Shown here: positions 28,101 through 33,746 of the stretch, one piece after another
How the letters are laid out: every line of letters begins with the position of its first letter
Position numbering within the stretch: position 1 is the stretch's first letter
DNA from: Janthinobacterium tructae
GTDB lineage: Bacteria; Pseudomonadota; Gammaproteobacteria; Burkholderiales; Burkholderiaceae_D
Length of the DNA: 64,000 bases
Reading direction: 5' to 3'
Assembly: GCF_006517255.1 (NCBI RefSeq)
Contig: NZ_CP041185.1
Location: 2,728,001-2,792,000, forward strand
The notes under the pieces: model-generated
What the model was told of the DNA's origin: nothing
The model's input: the letters and a program-made list of their open reading frames with translations, nothing else
The model's database searches: none
Translations under genes and position numbers: made by a program

Positions 28101-28820
28101 GGCGACATTGAGCAAGCCGTCGCCCGCCACGTCCAGCGTGATGACGCGGCCCGCCGCCAGGGCCACCGAGCCCAGGCGTGCCTGGATCGTGCCCTCGTTC
28201 GACACGTTCGCGCCCAGCAAGGCCACATAGCCGCCCGGCGCGCTGATCGAACCCTGGTTCAGCACCTTGCCCGTGCCATTGCCGGAAAATTGGTACTTGC
28301 CGGCCATGAAGTCGGCGTTGTTGATATCCAAGGTGGACGCCACCAGGCCGGCCGTATTGACCGAGGCTCCTTGGCCGAACAGCACGCCGTTCGGGTTGAC
28401 GATAAACACCTTGCCGTTGGCCGACAAGTTGCCGAGGATGGTTGTGCCATCGCTGCCCAGTACGCGGTTCAGGGCTACCGCATTGCTGTTCGGCTGCTGG
28501 AATTGCACCGACTCGCCCTTGCCGACATTGAAACTGGCCCAGTTGATGACGGCGTTCTGGCTACCCTGATTGATCACCGTGGCACCGGGCGCGCCGTTGA
28601 TCGTTGCCTGGCCCGCCACCACCGTGCCACCTGTCGGCCCCGCCAGCGCCAGACTGCCGTAGCCGAGCATCAGCGCCGCCGCCATGCTGGTCAAGGCGAA
28701 ATGCGCGCCGCCGCCGCTGCATCCTGGCATCGAACGCTTGCCGGCGGATTTGACGTTTTCGGAAACAGCGGCGTAAGCGCCCGTGGCCTGGTTCCAGATG
28801 GAGCGGTAGATGCGGTTCAT
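19140..28820 (-). CDS. Giant two-partner-secretion adhesin (FHA-like) with YDG repeats
   Basis: A 3226-residue exoprotein secreted through the TpsB partner encoded 30 bases upstream. It begins with an extended signal peptide (MNRIYRSIWNQATGAY, cleavage near LALAGP), typical of very large TPS exoproteins. The TPS/haemagglutination domain follows, with NGVLFGQGASVNTAGLVAST near residue 150. GLUG-type repeats (NSYATGNV and relatives) occupy about 570-840 and 990-1140. From about 1195 to 3000 there are some 21 YDG-type modules of 87-90 residues, each with [KR]xYDG/A/T and a later DKNAG motif. An MBG-like module (QGNVNPAFTASYTG) follows near 3050, then a plain C-terminal tail. No CdiA-type toxin end or cell-wall anchor is seen, so a surface adhesin or biofilm matrix role is the best reading. 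Several modules are almost identical in DNA. Confidence 0.9.
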   Translation of the reverse strand: MNRIYRSIWNQATGAYAAVSENVKSAGKRSMPGCSGGGAHFALTSMAAALMLGYGSLALAGPTGGTVVAGQATINGAPGATVINQGSQNAVINWASFNVGKGESVQFQQPNSNAVALNRVLGSDGTTILGNLSANGKVFIVNPNGVLFGQGASVNTAGLVASTLDINNADFMAGKYQFSGNGTGKVLNQGSISAPGGYVALLGANVSNEGTIQARLGSVALAAGRVITLDVAGDGLLNVAVNAGAVGALVNNGGLIRADGGSVVLTAQAAGDLLKTVVNNTGVIEAQTIDTRGGTIKLLGDMQTGTVNAGGTLDASAPVSGKGGFIDTSAAHVNIADGINVTAKAANGLSGTWLIDPVDFTIAASGGNISGTTLTNSLKAADVQIWSTKGSGGTAGDINVNDVVSWSVNKLTLTAQNSINVNAAMRGSGTASLALEYGQQAVAAGNNSVYNVKAAIDLPSGNSFSTKLGSDGTAIAYTVINSLGDMASTSGLDLQGMRGNLTRNYALGGNIDASSSAGWNSNQGFTPVGNATSAFSGNFDGLGHEISGLTMVRTAQLGGLFGEVGTAGVVRNVNLLGASFNMQDVSYGGFGAGMLAGRNRGLIDNVNVSGTMTTGYGIMGGGMVGRNYGTINNSSSSGTYKVIAGSGYGGGGLVYRNQLDAVVQNSSSSMTISGINRTTGAATTGTGLGGMGGLVRNNLGRIANSFATGAISGNASVGGLVGDTGIKSTITASFATGAVLGSGSVGGLVGNNTGAISNSYATGNVGINNSTGSIVGGLVGTNRLTSGSISNSYATGNVSGYRTTGGVTGSNTATINNVYSTGTVTVGDTSYNRSGGVVGDNSAGTLTNGYYNTTANAVLPGVGYAQGAGTLLTGTNGLSAAAMLIPASFTSFSFTSSTGAAGNNWVAIGADGTVNGSGGTRPMLSAEYSGIINSVHQLQLMALNVAGTYRIGNSFSAAATAGGDIWGTGGFIPVGTSALPFIGSLNGAGRIVSGLTIAKSGVTNVGLFGVIGAAGTVANVGLSAGTVTGSVNVGALAGTNQGTVSGSFATSAVVGDSGGGGLVGNNIGTIKDSYASGSVGGNNAMGGLVGTNTGTIASSYANGAVSTGSVGGGLVATGKGSVTGSYWDTTTSGQSTSAGGTGMTSGELKTLANYNSATGANGSLNPAWELSNMWAVYDGQSAPLLRSFMKPLVITVSKDTKVYDGLAASAGTNSVTYSNVVDSSLLFGTTTYAGSSGGAVNAGTYAVSASGQYSTTQLGYAVTYIDGGLVITPRQLSLTGVSAGSKVYDGTTSAVLAGGSISGVLVADQGNVIFNAASLVGDYASQNAGNNLAVSARGGLSGSASANYALGPLTGVTGNITPKALTLSDLAAATRQYDGGTAATLTGGTLTGLIDGETLNLGVTSGVFGGKNAGTQAVTLTLGTLSNGSGLASNYTLDAPTNVTGTITPKTLTWTNLAVDNKEYDGSETAAINKGSITGLISGETLAAGPTAAFADKNAGNNKVVTVHTALNNGSGGGLASNYTLADTSVTANISKANIGGVSNIVAGSKVYDATDTATVSNAGATFAGMVNGDSLNVSATSANFIDKNAGSGKVVNASGLTLGGTDAGNYNLTAITGTGTGTIMQAQIASVSGITAAGKTYDGTDAAILNAGATYNGMFGGDSLTFTATKAAFSDKNAGTGKTVNVEGIALGGADAGNYTLASNTASGMGDIAKASITGVSGFAAGTRVYDATTTATVSNAGATFAGMVNGDSLNVSATSANFIDKNAGSGKVVNASGLTLGGTDAGNYNLTATTGTGTGSISQAQIASVTGITAAGKTYDGTDAAILNAGATYNGMFGGDSLTFTATKAAFSDKNAGTGKTVNVEGIALGGADAGNYTLASNTASGMGDIAKATITGVSGFAAGTRVYDATTTATVSNAGATFAGMVNGDSLNVSATSANFIDKNAGSGKVVNASGLTLGGTDAGNYNLTAITGTGTGTIMQAQIASVSGITAAGKTYDGTDAAILNAGATYNGMFGGDSLTFTATKAAFSDKNAGTGKTVNVEGIALGGADAGNYTLASNTASGMGDIAKASITGVSGFATGTRVYDATTTATVSNAGATFAGMFNGDSLNVSATSANFIDKNAGSGKVVNASGLTLGGTDAGNYNLTATTGTGTGSISQAQITGVTGITAAGKMYDATDTATVSNAGATFAGMFNGDSLNVSATSANFIDKNAGSGKVVNASGLTLGGTDAGNYNLTAITGTGTGTITLAQIASVSGITAAGKTYDGTDAAILNAGATYNGMFGGDSLSFTATKAAFSDKNAGTGKTVHVEGIVLGGTDAGNYTLASDTASGTGAITPKALTVTGAAAGNKAYDGTLAASLTGGALNGLVGGETLSLSGLTGTFATQNAASNIAVTASGASLLDGTGLASNYTVSNPTGLQANITPKELTIGGIVAGNKVYDGTLAASLTGGALQGLVGDETLVLSGTTGVFGDKNAGSNKTVTVSGASLADGTGQASNYTVSNPIGLTASITAKALTVTGQLAGNKVYDGNTVARLSGGVLNGLVGGETLVIGGQSAAFADKNAGTAKTVTVTGTALVDTASGLASNYTVSNPSGLTASITPKALTVADQLAVNKVYDGNAQASLSGGALSGLVAGESLGIAGQTAVFSDKNAANGKAVTVTGTSLVDTATGLASNYSVSNPTGLTASITPKALTVAGQLAGNKVYDGNAEASLSGGALSGLVGGETLGIAGQTAVFSDKNAANGKAVTVTGTTLVDTSTGLASNYTVSNPTGLTASITAKALTVTGQLAGNKVYDGNAQASLSGGALSGLVAGEALGIAGQTAVFSDKNAANGKAVTVAGTSLVDTSTGLASNYTVSNPSGLTASITPKALTVAGQLAGNKVYDGNAQASLSGGTLSGLVGGETLGIAGQTAVFSDKNAANGKAVTVTGTSLVDTITGLASNYTVSNPTGLTASITPASLLVRATGAASRVYDTSTNASVTLADNRIAGDVLNISNSGASFADKNAGANKTVTVNGIALSGTDAGNYTVNATATTTASITQAALGVKVGNAEKDQGNVNPAFTASYTGLLGNDTLANEVSGNLAFSTPATIATPSGSYLVSAAGQTSTNYALTYTPGVLTVKPTEALQSAVASVIAAVNVAPSQGNMVQADVVAKGETVTSKEDAVQVVAERGQPGQGSTPVVLTTASVNSNVLPGLRLSVVDTGLRLPVAAGNTSIESQ
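19930..21270 (-). repeat. 267-bp tandem repeats encoding 89-residue YDG modules
   Basis: The same landmark recurs at 20041, 20308, 20575 and 20842, exactly 267 bp apart, with a diverged fifth copy at about 21109. Each unit encodes one 89-residue module of the adhesin, with near-identical DNA across the four best copies. The multiples of three keep the frame open. Confidence 0.9.
22100..24170 (-). repeat. 537-bp higher-order tandem repeats in the adhesin gene
   Basis: A shared landmark lies at 22384, 22921, 23458 and 23995, a constant 537-bp step. Each unit encodes a pair of YDG modules (89 plus 90 residues: a RVYDATTTATV type and a KTYDGTDAAI type). A single-module step of 270 bp (22114 to 22384) marks the edge of the array. 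Copies differ at only scattered positions, which points to recent duplication or gene conversion. Confidence 0.92.
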
Positions 28821-28850
28821 GGCGGTGTCCTGATTTTTTAGCTTGTATTA

Positions 28851-30509
28851 TTAGAAGTACTTGACGGCTTGCAGCCAGAAGCGGCCGGCGGAGTCCGGTG
28901 CCGAGGTCGCCTTGGCATTGCCCAGCTTGTGTGCGTAATACGCTTTCAGGACGAGCGCGTTGGCGCCCGTCCACGTCACGCCCATGCCGGCGCCGGAGAG
29001 GGTGCGGCGGTTCTCGCCGGCGCTCCAGGCGTCGCGATTGAGCTTGACGCTGCCCGTGTCGGCAAAAGCCAGCACCTGCAGCTGGCCGGGCAAGGCAGTA
29101 AAGGCCGTGAGGTTCTGGCGCAGTTCCAGATTCAGCACGTAACCCTGGTCGCCATACGCCTCGCCGCCCGGATAGGCGCGCACGCCGCCCATGCCGCCGA
29201 TGCCCATCTTTTCCGACACGTCGAGATTTTTCGATGCCGCCTGGCCGCTGAGGCTGCCGAACAAGCTCGTCTCGCCGCCCAGGCTTTGCAGGCGCGCCGC
29301 GTTGAAGGCGAGCTTGTGGAAGCTGCCATGGGTGTCTACCGTCAGCCTGTCGATCAGGCGTGCCTGCGGCGTTTCGATGTCGATCTTGCCCGTGGTGTAG
29401 GTCAGCGAATAATTGCTGAAGCCACCGCCACCCCAGCCATCCTTGGCGTCGCCGTTCAGGTTCAGCATCCACACCCTGGCCGTCTTGTCATTGACGCTGC
29501 CCGTCGATTCCGTGCGGTCCTGGAACGTCTTGTCGTCGTAGCTGACCTGCGCATACAGGTTGTTGCTGCGCGAGCGGATCAGCGGATAACTGCCATACGC
29601 GCTGGCGATCTTCGCCGTGCCCTTGGCCTCGAGCACGGCAAATTCCTTGCCCAGCTTGTAATCCATATACGTGTAGGCGCCACCCAGGCGCAGCAAACCG
29701 GCCTGCCCCTGATACGCCAGGCGGCCGTAGTTCAAGCCGTCGGCCGAGGTAAACGCGCGCACGCTGGCCACGTCGCCGATGCCGGCCAGTTCATTGATGT
29801 TCAAGGTGGCGCCGATGCGGTTGCGGCCCGTGTAGCGGTTGCCCTGGTTATCGACATCGATGCTGCCGTTGAAGCGCGATCCCGGCTGCACCTCGACGAT
29901 CAGGTCGGACGCGCCCAAGGACGCGCCCGGCGCCAGGGTCGAGCTGACCTGCACGCCCGGCAAGTCCGACAGCAGCAGCAAGCGCCGCTCCAGCGGCGGC
30001 GTGGAAATCACTTGCCCGTCGAGGCCGGCCAATATCGTGCCGGCCAGGCCGTCGGACAGATTGCTCTGGTTGCGCAGCTGCACTTGCCCATACTGGCCCG
30101 GCAGCACGTTGATTTGCACCACGCCATCCTCGATATCTTGCGCGGGCAGATACGCTTGCGCGAGGAAATAGCCACGCTTCTGGTAATAGCTGGCGATATT
30201 GGACGCCATGGCGCGCAGCTCGCCCAGGGTCAGCTCGCTGCCCGGCACGAAACCCGTGCTGGCGATCAGTTCGCTTTCAGGAAACACGGGCGGCGCCGTC
30301 ACATGCAGGCGCTGCACGGTGATGCGCGTGGTATCGCCCACCGTGGTGGCCGGCACATTGCCCTGTTGCACGCGGATAGCCGGCGGCGCCTTCGGCAACT
30401 GGGGCGCGACGGGAATCTGCTGCAGCTGGCTGCCTGCGCTGGGGGGATCGACGGCGTACGCGTTCTGGATCAACAGCAGCAGAGTCAGGGGCAGGAGTTT
30501 GGTGCGCAA
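28851..30509 (-). CDS. Two-partner secretion outer membrane transporter (TpsB, ShlB/FhaC family)
   Basis: An outer membrane pore that exports the adhesin encoded directly downstream. It has a POTRA-type periplasmic domain (about residues 60-150, starting TVQRLHVTAPP and including PAQDIEDGVVQINVLPGQYG), followed by a ShlB/FhaC-type barrel ending in a C-terminal phenylalanine (LQAVKYF). I prefer the TTG at 30509. GAGAGG lies six bases upstream, and translation from it gives a clean signal peptide, RTKLLPLTLLLLIQNAYA. The in-frame ATG at 30593 would add an atypical 28-residue AT-rich extension without a good ribosome binding site. With the TTG start the product is 552 residues, in the family range. 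The 30-base gap to the adhesin gene indicates an operon. Confidence 0.87.
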   Translation of the reverse strand: MRTKLLPLTLLLLIQNAYAVDPPSAGSQLQQIPVAPQLPKAPPAIRVQQGNVPATTVGDTTRITVQRLHVTAPPVFPESELIASTGFVPGSELTLGELRAMASNIASYYQKRGYFLAQAYLPAQDIEDGVVQINVLPGQYGQVQLRNQSNLSDGLAGTILAGLDGQVISTPPLERRLLLLSDLPGVQVSSTLAPGASLGASDLIVEVQPGSRFNGSIDVDNQGNRYTGRNRIGATLNINELAGIGDVASVRAFTSADGLNYGRLAYQGQAGLLRLGGAYTYMDYKLGKEFAVLEAKGTAKIASAYGSYPLIRSRSNNLYAQVSYDDKTFQDRTESTGSVNDKTARVWMLNLNGDAKDGWGGGGFSNYSLTYTTGKIDIETPQARLIDRLTVDTHGSFHKLAFNAARLQSLGGETSLFGSLSGQAASKNLDVSEKMGIGGMGGVRAYPGGEAYGDQGYVLNLELRQNLTAFTALPGQLQVLAFADTGSVKLNRDAWSAGENRRTLSGAGMGVTWTGANALVLKAYYAHKLGNAKATSAPDSAGRFWLQAVKYF

Positions 30510-30828
30510 AAGAATCCTCTCGATTACGATAGGCGGGGCAATGAAATTGCCATATAGACATATATATTTATATATATTCAATAATTTTAGCATTGCATAT
30601 ATAAAACCTGACTATCTTTATTTGCCTCAAGCCAAGAATTGTAGGAATGAATTACTTTTAATTAGCCGGCAACAGAGCGTGCCAGAGGGGCATAGGGGTG
30701 GCGCCCAATTCACCGTCCTTCTTTTGCCTTGTGGAATTTATCCGACACATGAATTGATTTCGCACAAAGTGCTGGCGCCGCAGCGCTTTTATTCTGATAG
30801 CTTGACCAGCGAACCCGGCGGGGACGAC
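30510..30828. other. AT-rich upstream region of the secretion operon
   Basis: From about 30540 to 30660 the sequence is very AT-rich, with alternating TA runs (30560-30587), and probably holds the minus-strand promoter of the tpsB-adhesin operon; no single promoter stands out. The rest to 30828 is ordinary sequence leading into a small plus-strand gene. No terminator or other element was identified. Confidence 0.5.
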
Positions 30829-31113
30829 ATGCGCGATGCACGGTACGTCGATACACAATTGTTTCAACCCGACATCCCGATGCGGCTCGACATGCGCACG
30901 GCGGCGCTGGTCGAACATGCGCTGGCCTTGCAGGAAATGGCCGGCACGGGCGCCGCCGCGCTGTTCCTGCATTGCCACGACGTGCCGCTGCCCACCGCCT
31001 TGCGCGTGCTGACGACGGGTCCGCGCCGCACACCGGCCGGGCCGCACCTGTTTGCCCGCCTGCGTCCGCGCACGGCCGCCCTGGCGCAAGGCTTGCCGCT
31101 ACCGGCGCGCTGA
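30829..31113 (+). CDS. Small hypothetical protein (94 residues)
   Basis: A 94-residue open frame with no recognised family. The ATG is preceded by GGCGGGG, a usable ribosome binding site. The predicted protein is soluble, with a central hydrophobic stretch (AALFLHCHDVPLPTALRVL) and a basic, proline-rich C-terminus. It ends 44 bases before the RpiR-type regulator on the same strand and could be cotranscribed with it. The frame is open further upstream, to 30199, but that part is antisense to the TpsB gene and is not supported. A chance frame in GC-rich DNA remains possible. Confidence 0.45.
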   Translation: MRDARYVDTQLFQPDIPMRLDMRTAALVEHALALQEMAGTGAAALFLHCHDVPLPTALRVLTTGPRRTPAGPHLFARLRPRTAALAQGLPLPAR

Positions 31114-31157
31114 CGAATCCTGTACCATCACCGCAACCTATTAACTGAGGCACGGCG

Positions 31158-32054
31158 ATGCAGGCAGCGACACCCCACGACTCCTATGTGGCACTGATGG
31201 ACCTGATCAAGGCGCGCCATGCGGAACTGAGCCCGCAATTCCAGGCCGGCGCGCGCTACCTGGCCGACCATCCGGACGACGTGGCCGTGTCGTCGATGCG
31301 CAGCATCGCCGCGCGCGCCCAGGTGCAGTCGGCCGCCCTGGTGCGCCTGGCGCAGCAGCTGGGCTTTGCCGGCTGGCCGGAACTCAAAGCCATCTTCGTC
31401 GAACGCCTGCGCGCGGGGCCAAGCGGCTACGCGGCAAAGGCCGGCGCGCTGGCCGGCAAAGAGGGAAAAGAGCGCGCCCTGGTCACCGAAGTGTTCACGG
31501 TGCAGCAGCGCAACCTGGCCGCCACGGAGAGCGCCAACCACGCCGCCCTGAATGCGGCCGCCAGCCTGCTGCAGGCGGCGCCCCGCGTGCACGTGGCGGG
31601 CTTTCGAGCCGCCCACCCCATCGCCTACACCCTGCACTACCTGTACCGGCTGCTGCGCCCCAGCGTGCAGCTGCTGAGCGGCCAGGGCGGCACGCTGGAA
31701 ATGGATTTGCGCGCCCTGCAGGCGGGCGAAGCCGTCGTCGTCGTCAGCTTCGCGCCGTATTCGAGCGAAGCGCTGCTGGTGGCGCAGGCGGCGCGCCAGG
31801 CCGGCTGCCTGGTGGTCGCCATCAGCGACAGCGCCATGTCGCCACTGGCCATGCAGGCCGACGCCAGCATCGTCATCGCCGTCGACAGCCCCTCCTTCTT
31901 CCCCTCCATCGTGGCCGGCGTCGCGGCCGTGGAAAGCCTGGTGGAATTGCTGGTGGCGCGCGCGGGACCGGACGCCGTGCACGCCATCGGCGCGGCGGAA
32001 AAACAATTGCGGGCGCTGGGCGCCTACGCAAAAACATCAAATGATGTAAATTAA
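31158..32054 (+). CDS. MurR/RpiR-family transcriptional regulator
   Basis: A 298-residue regulator with the two-domain RpiR plan. The N-terminal helix-turn-helix domain is at about residues 15-90 (DDVAVSSMRSIAARAQVQSAALVRLAQQLGF). A C-terminal SIS domain (about 135-265; VHVAGFRAAHPIAYTL, GEAVVVVSFAPYSSEAL) usually binds a phosphosugar or similar effector. It is immediately upstream of the class III aminotransferase gene, separated by 81 bases with an inverted repeat that overlaps its own 3' end, so it probably controls that gene and perhaps itself. The usual sugar effector may be replaced by an amino compound here; that is inference from the neighbour. Confidence 0.9.
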   Translation: MQAATPHDSYVALMDLIKARHAELSPQFQAGARYLADHPDDVAVSSMRSIAARAQVQSAALVRLAQQLGFAGWPELKAIFVERLRAGPSGYAAKAGALAGKEGKERALVTEVFTVQQRNLAATESANHAALNAAASLLQAAPRVHVAGFRAAHPIAYTLHYLYRLLRPSVQLLSGQGGTLEMDLRALQAGEAVVVVSFAPYSSEALLVAQAARQAGCLVVAISDSAMSPLAMQADASIVIAVDSPSFFPSIVAGVAAVESLVELLVARAGPDAVHAIGAAEKQLRALGAYAKTSNDVN

Positions 32055-32068
32055 ATAGAAATACATCA
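32034..32068 (+). promoter_or_regulatory. Candidate RpiR operator: ACATCA inverted repeat plus a third half-site
   Basis: ACATCA (32034-32039) and TGATGT (32042-32047) form a perfect dyad with a 2-base spacer, lying over the last codons of the regulator gene. A further ACATCA sits at 32063-32068, directly upstream of the -35 of the candidate promoter of the aminotransferase gene. The arrangement fits a regulator site; binding by the adjacent RpiR protein is inferred. Confidence 0.45.
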
Positions 32069-32072
32069 ATCG

Positions 32073-32101
32073 TTGCATTGCGGCGCAGCGCATCTTATAC
32101 T
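32073..32101 (+). promoter_or_regulatory. Candidate promoter of the aminotransferase gene
   Basis: TTGCAT (32073-32078), exactly 17 bases, then TATACT (32096-32101, five of six matches). The -35 is weak, which would suit an activated or regulated promoter. The start codon follows 34 bases after the -10. Confidence 0.45.
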
Positions 32102-32135
32102 CGGCCATCTCCCTTGCCGACAAGAAAGCGATGCC

Positions 32136-33458
32136 ATGAGCCATGTCTTCCACCGCAGCCTGACCGCCACTTACCCTGTCGCCATGGGCGGCGACGGCCC
32201 TTACCTGATCGATGCGGATGGCAAGCGTTACCTGGACGCCTGCGGCGGCGCGGCCGTCTCTTGCCTCGGCCATTCGGATGCGGCCGTGATCGCCGCCGTG
32301 CAGCAGCAGATTGCCAGCATGGCGTATGCGCACAGCTCCTTCTTTACCAACGAGCCGATGGAGCAGCTGGCCGATTTTCTCGTCGCCCGTGCGCCTGCCG
32401 GCATCGACAGCGTGTATTTCGTCTCCGGTGGCTCGGAAGCGGTGGAAAGCGCGCTGAAGCTGGCGCGCCAGTATTTCGTCGAGCGTGGCCAGCCGCAGCG
32501 CCGCCACGTCATCGCGCGCCGCCAGAGCTACCACGGCAATACCCTGGGCGCGCTGGCCACGGGCGGCAACGCCTGGCGCCGCCAGCAGTTCGAGCCGCTG
32601 CTGATTGGCGTGACCCATGTATCTCCCTGCTACGCCTGGCGCGACCAGCAGGCGCATGAAACGGATGCTGACTACGTGGCACGCCTGGGCCAGGAACTGG
32701 AAGACCATATCGCCGCACTGGGCGCGGACAAGGTCATGGCCTTCATCGCCGAACCCGTCGTCGGCGCCACGGCCGGCGCCCTGCCCGCCGTCGCCGGCTA
32801 TTTTGCGCGCATGCGCGCCATCTGCCAGCGCCACGGCATCCTGTTGATCCTCGACGAAGTCATGTGCGGCATGGGGCGCACGGGCAGCCTGTTCGCCTGC
32901 GAGCAGGAAGCCGTCACGGCCGACCTGATCTGCATCGCCAAGGGTCTGGGTGCCGGCTACCAGCCCATCGGCGCCGTGATGGTGTCCCAGGACATCCGCG
33001 AGACCATCCGCGCCGGCACGGGCTTCTTCCAGCATGGCCACACGTATATCGGCCACGCCACGGCCTGCGCCGCCGCCCTGGCCGTGCAGCGGCAGATCGA
33101 GGAGCGAGATTTATTGGCCAATGTGCGCGCCATGGGCGGCTTGCTGAAAGAACGGCTGCAGGCGCGTTTCGGCGAGCACCCGCACGTGGGCGACATCCGC
33201 GGACGCGGCCTGTTCCTGGGCCTGGAACTGGTGCAGGATCGCGCCAGCAAGCAACCGTTCGACCCGGCCCGACGCCTGCATGCGCGCATCAAGGCGCACG
33301 CCATGCAGGGCGGGCTGATGTGCTACCCCATGGGCGGCACCATCGACGGACTGCACGGCGACCACATCCTGCTGGCGCCGCCCTACATCATAGCCGCCAG
33401 CCACGTCGATGAGCTCGTCGACAAGCTGGGCACGGCCATCGACGCCAGCCTTGCCTAA
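32136..33458 (+). CDS. Class III PLP-dependent aminotransferase
   Basis: A 440-residue fold-type I aminotransferase of class III (the omega-aminotransferase group). The PLP signature is clear: LILDEVMCGMGRTG with the cofactor-contacting aspartate at 240 and IAKGLGAGYQPIGAVM with the Schiff-base lysine at 269. The early segment LDACGGAAVSCLGHSDAAVI and the VSGGSEAVESALKLARQ block are also typical. It would move an amino group between an omega-amino compound or similar substrate and a keto acid; the exact substrate cannot be read from sequence. I chose ATG 32136 (MSHVFHRSL) because 21 extra upstream codons would overlap the candidate promoter. It ends against the PAAR gene, with the two stop codons overlapping. 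Confidence 0.9.
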   Translation: MSHVFHRSLTATYPVAMGGDGPYLIDADGKRYLDACGGAAVSCLGHSDAAVIAAVQQQIASMAYAHSSFFTNEPMEQLADFLVARAPAGIDSVYFVSGGSEAVESALKLARQYFVERGQPQRRHVIARRQSYHGNTLGALATGGNAWRRQQFEPLLIGVTHVSPCYAWRDQQAHETDADYVARLGQELEDHIAALGADKVMAFIAEPVVGATAGALPAVAGYFARMRAICQRHGILLILDEVMCGMGRTGSLFACEQEAVTADLICIAKGLGAGYQPIGAVMVSQDIRETIRAGTGFFQHGHTYIGHATACAAALAVQRQIEERDLLANVRAMGGLLKERLQARFGEHPHVGDIRGRGLFLGLELVQDRASKQPFDPARRLHARIKAHAMQGGLMCYPMGGTIDGLHGDHILLAPPYIIAASHVDELVDKLGTAIDASLA

Positions 33459-33718
33459 CCGCGCCCGCTGTTGCCCACGGTAGACATCAGGCTGGCGCCG
33501 CAACTGGTCTTGTGACCATCAAAGGCCACGGGCACGCCGTCGATCAGCACCTGCGGATCGCCCTCGGCGATCACGCAGCGCACGTGGCCCTTGATTGGGC
33601 AAACGCAAGGGTCGCCCTTGCGCGCCACGGCCACGCCCAGCACCGTACTGTTCGGCGCCGCCCCCACCACCTTGCCGCCATGGCTGGTGGGGTCGTTCAA
33701 GCGGATCACGCCACGCAT
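33455..33718 (-). CDS. PAAR-domain T6SS spike-tip protein
   Basis: An 87-residue single-domain PAAR protein, which would sharpen the tip of the VgrG spike of a type VI secretion system and can help load effectors. The start MRGVIRLNDPTSHGG is characteristic, and repeated short motifs (NSTVLGVAVARKGDPCVCP, VLIDGVPVAFDGHKTSCGA) include the conserved Cys/His residues that bind metal at the tip. The start at 33718 has AAGGAGAAGG just upstream; the frame is open further but that part overlaps the adapter gene. There is no C-terminal toxin extension. It is the last gene of the minus-strand T6SS unit, 28 bases after the adapter. Confidence 0.88.
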   Translation of the reverse strand: MRGVIRLNDPTSHGGKVVGAAPNSTVLGVAVARKGDPCVCPIKGHVRCVIAEGDPQVLIDGVPVAFDGHKTSCGASLMSTVGNSGRG

Positions 33719-33746
33719 GCCCTTCTCCTTGAATAGGTAAAACGCC

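Noticed and set aside
19140..28820. Contact-dependent inhibition toxin (CdiA)
   Set aside because: No pretoxin motif, no variable toxin C-terminus, and no immunity gene downstream; the C-terminus ends in MBG-like and plain sequence before a terminator.
30199..30828. Longer version of the small hypothetical gene
   Set aside because: The upstream part is antisense to the TpsB N-terminus and crosses the AT-rich promoter region.
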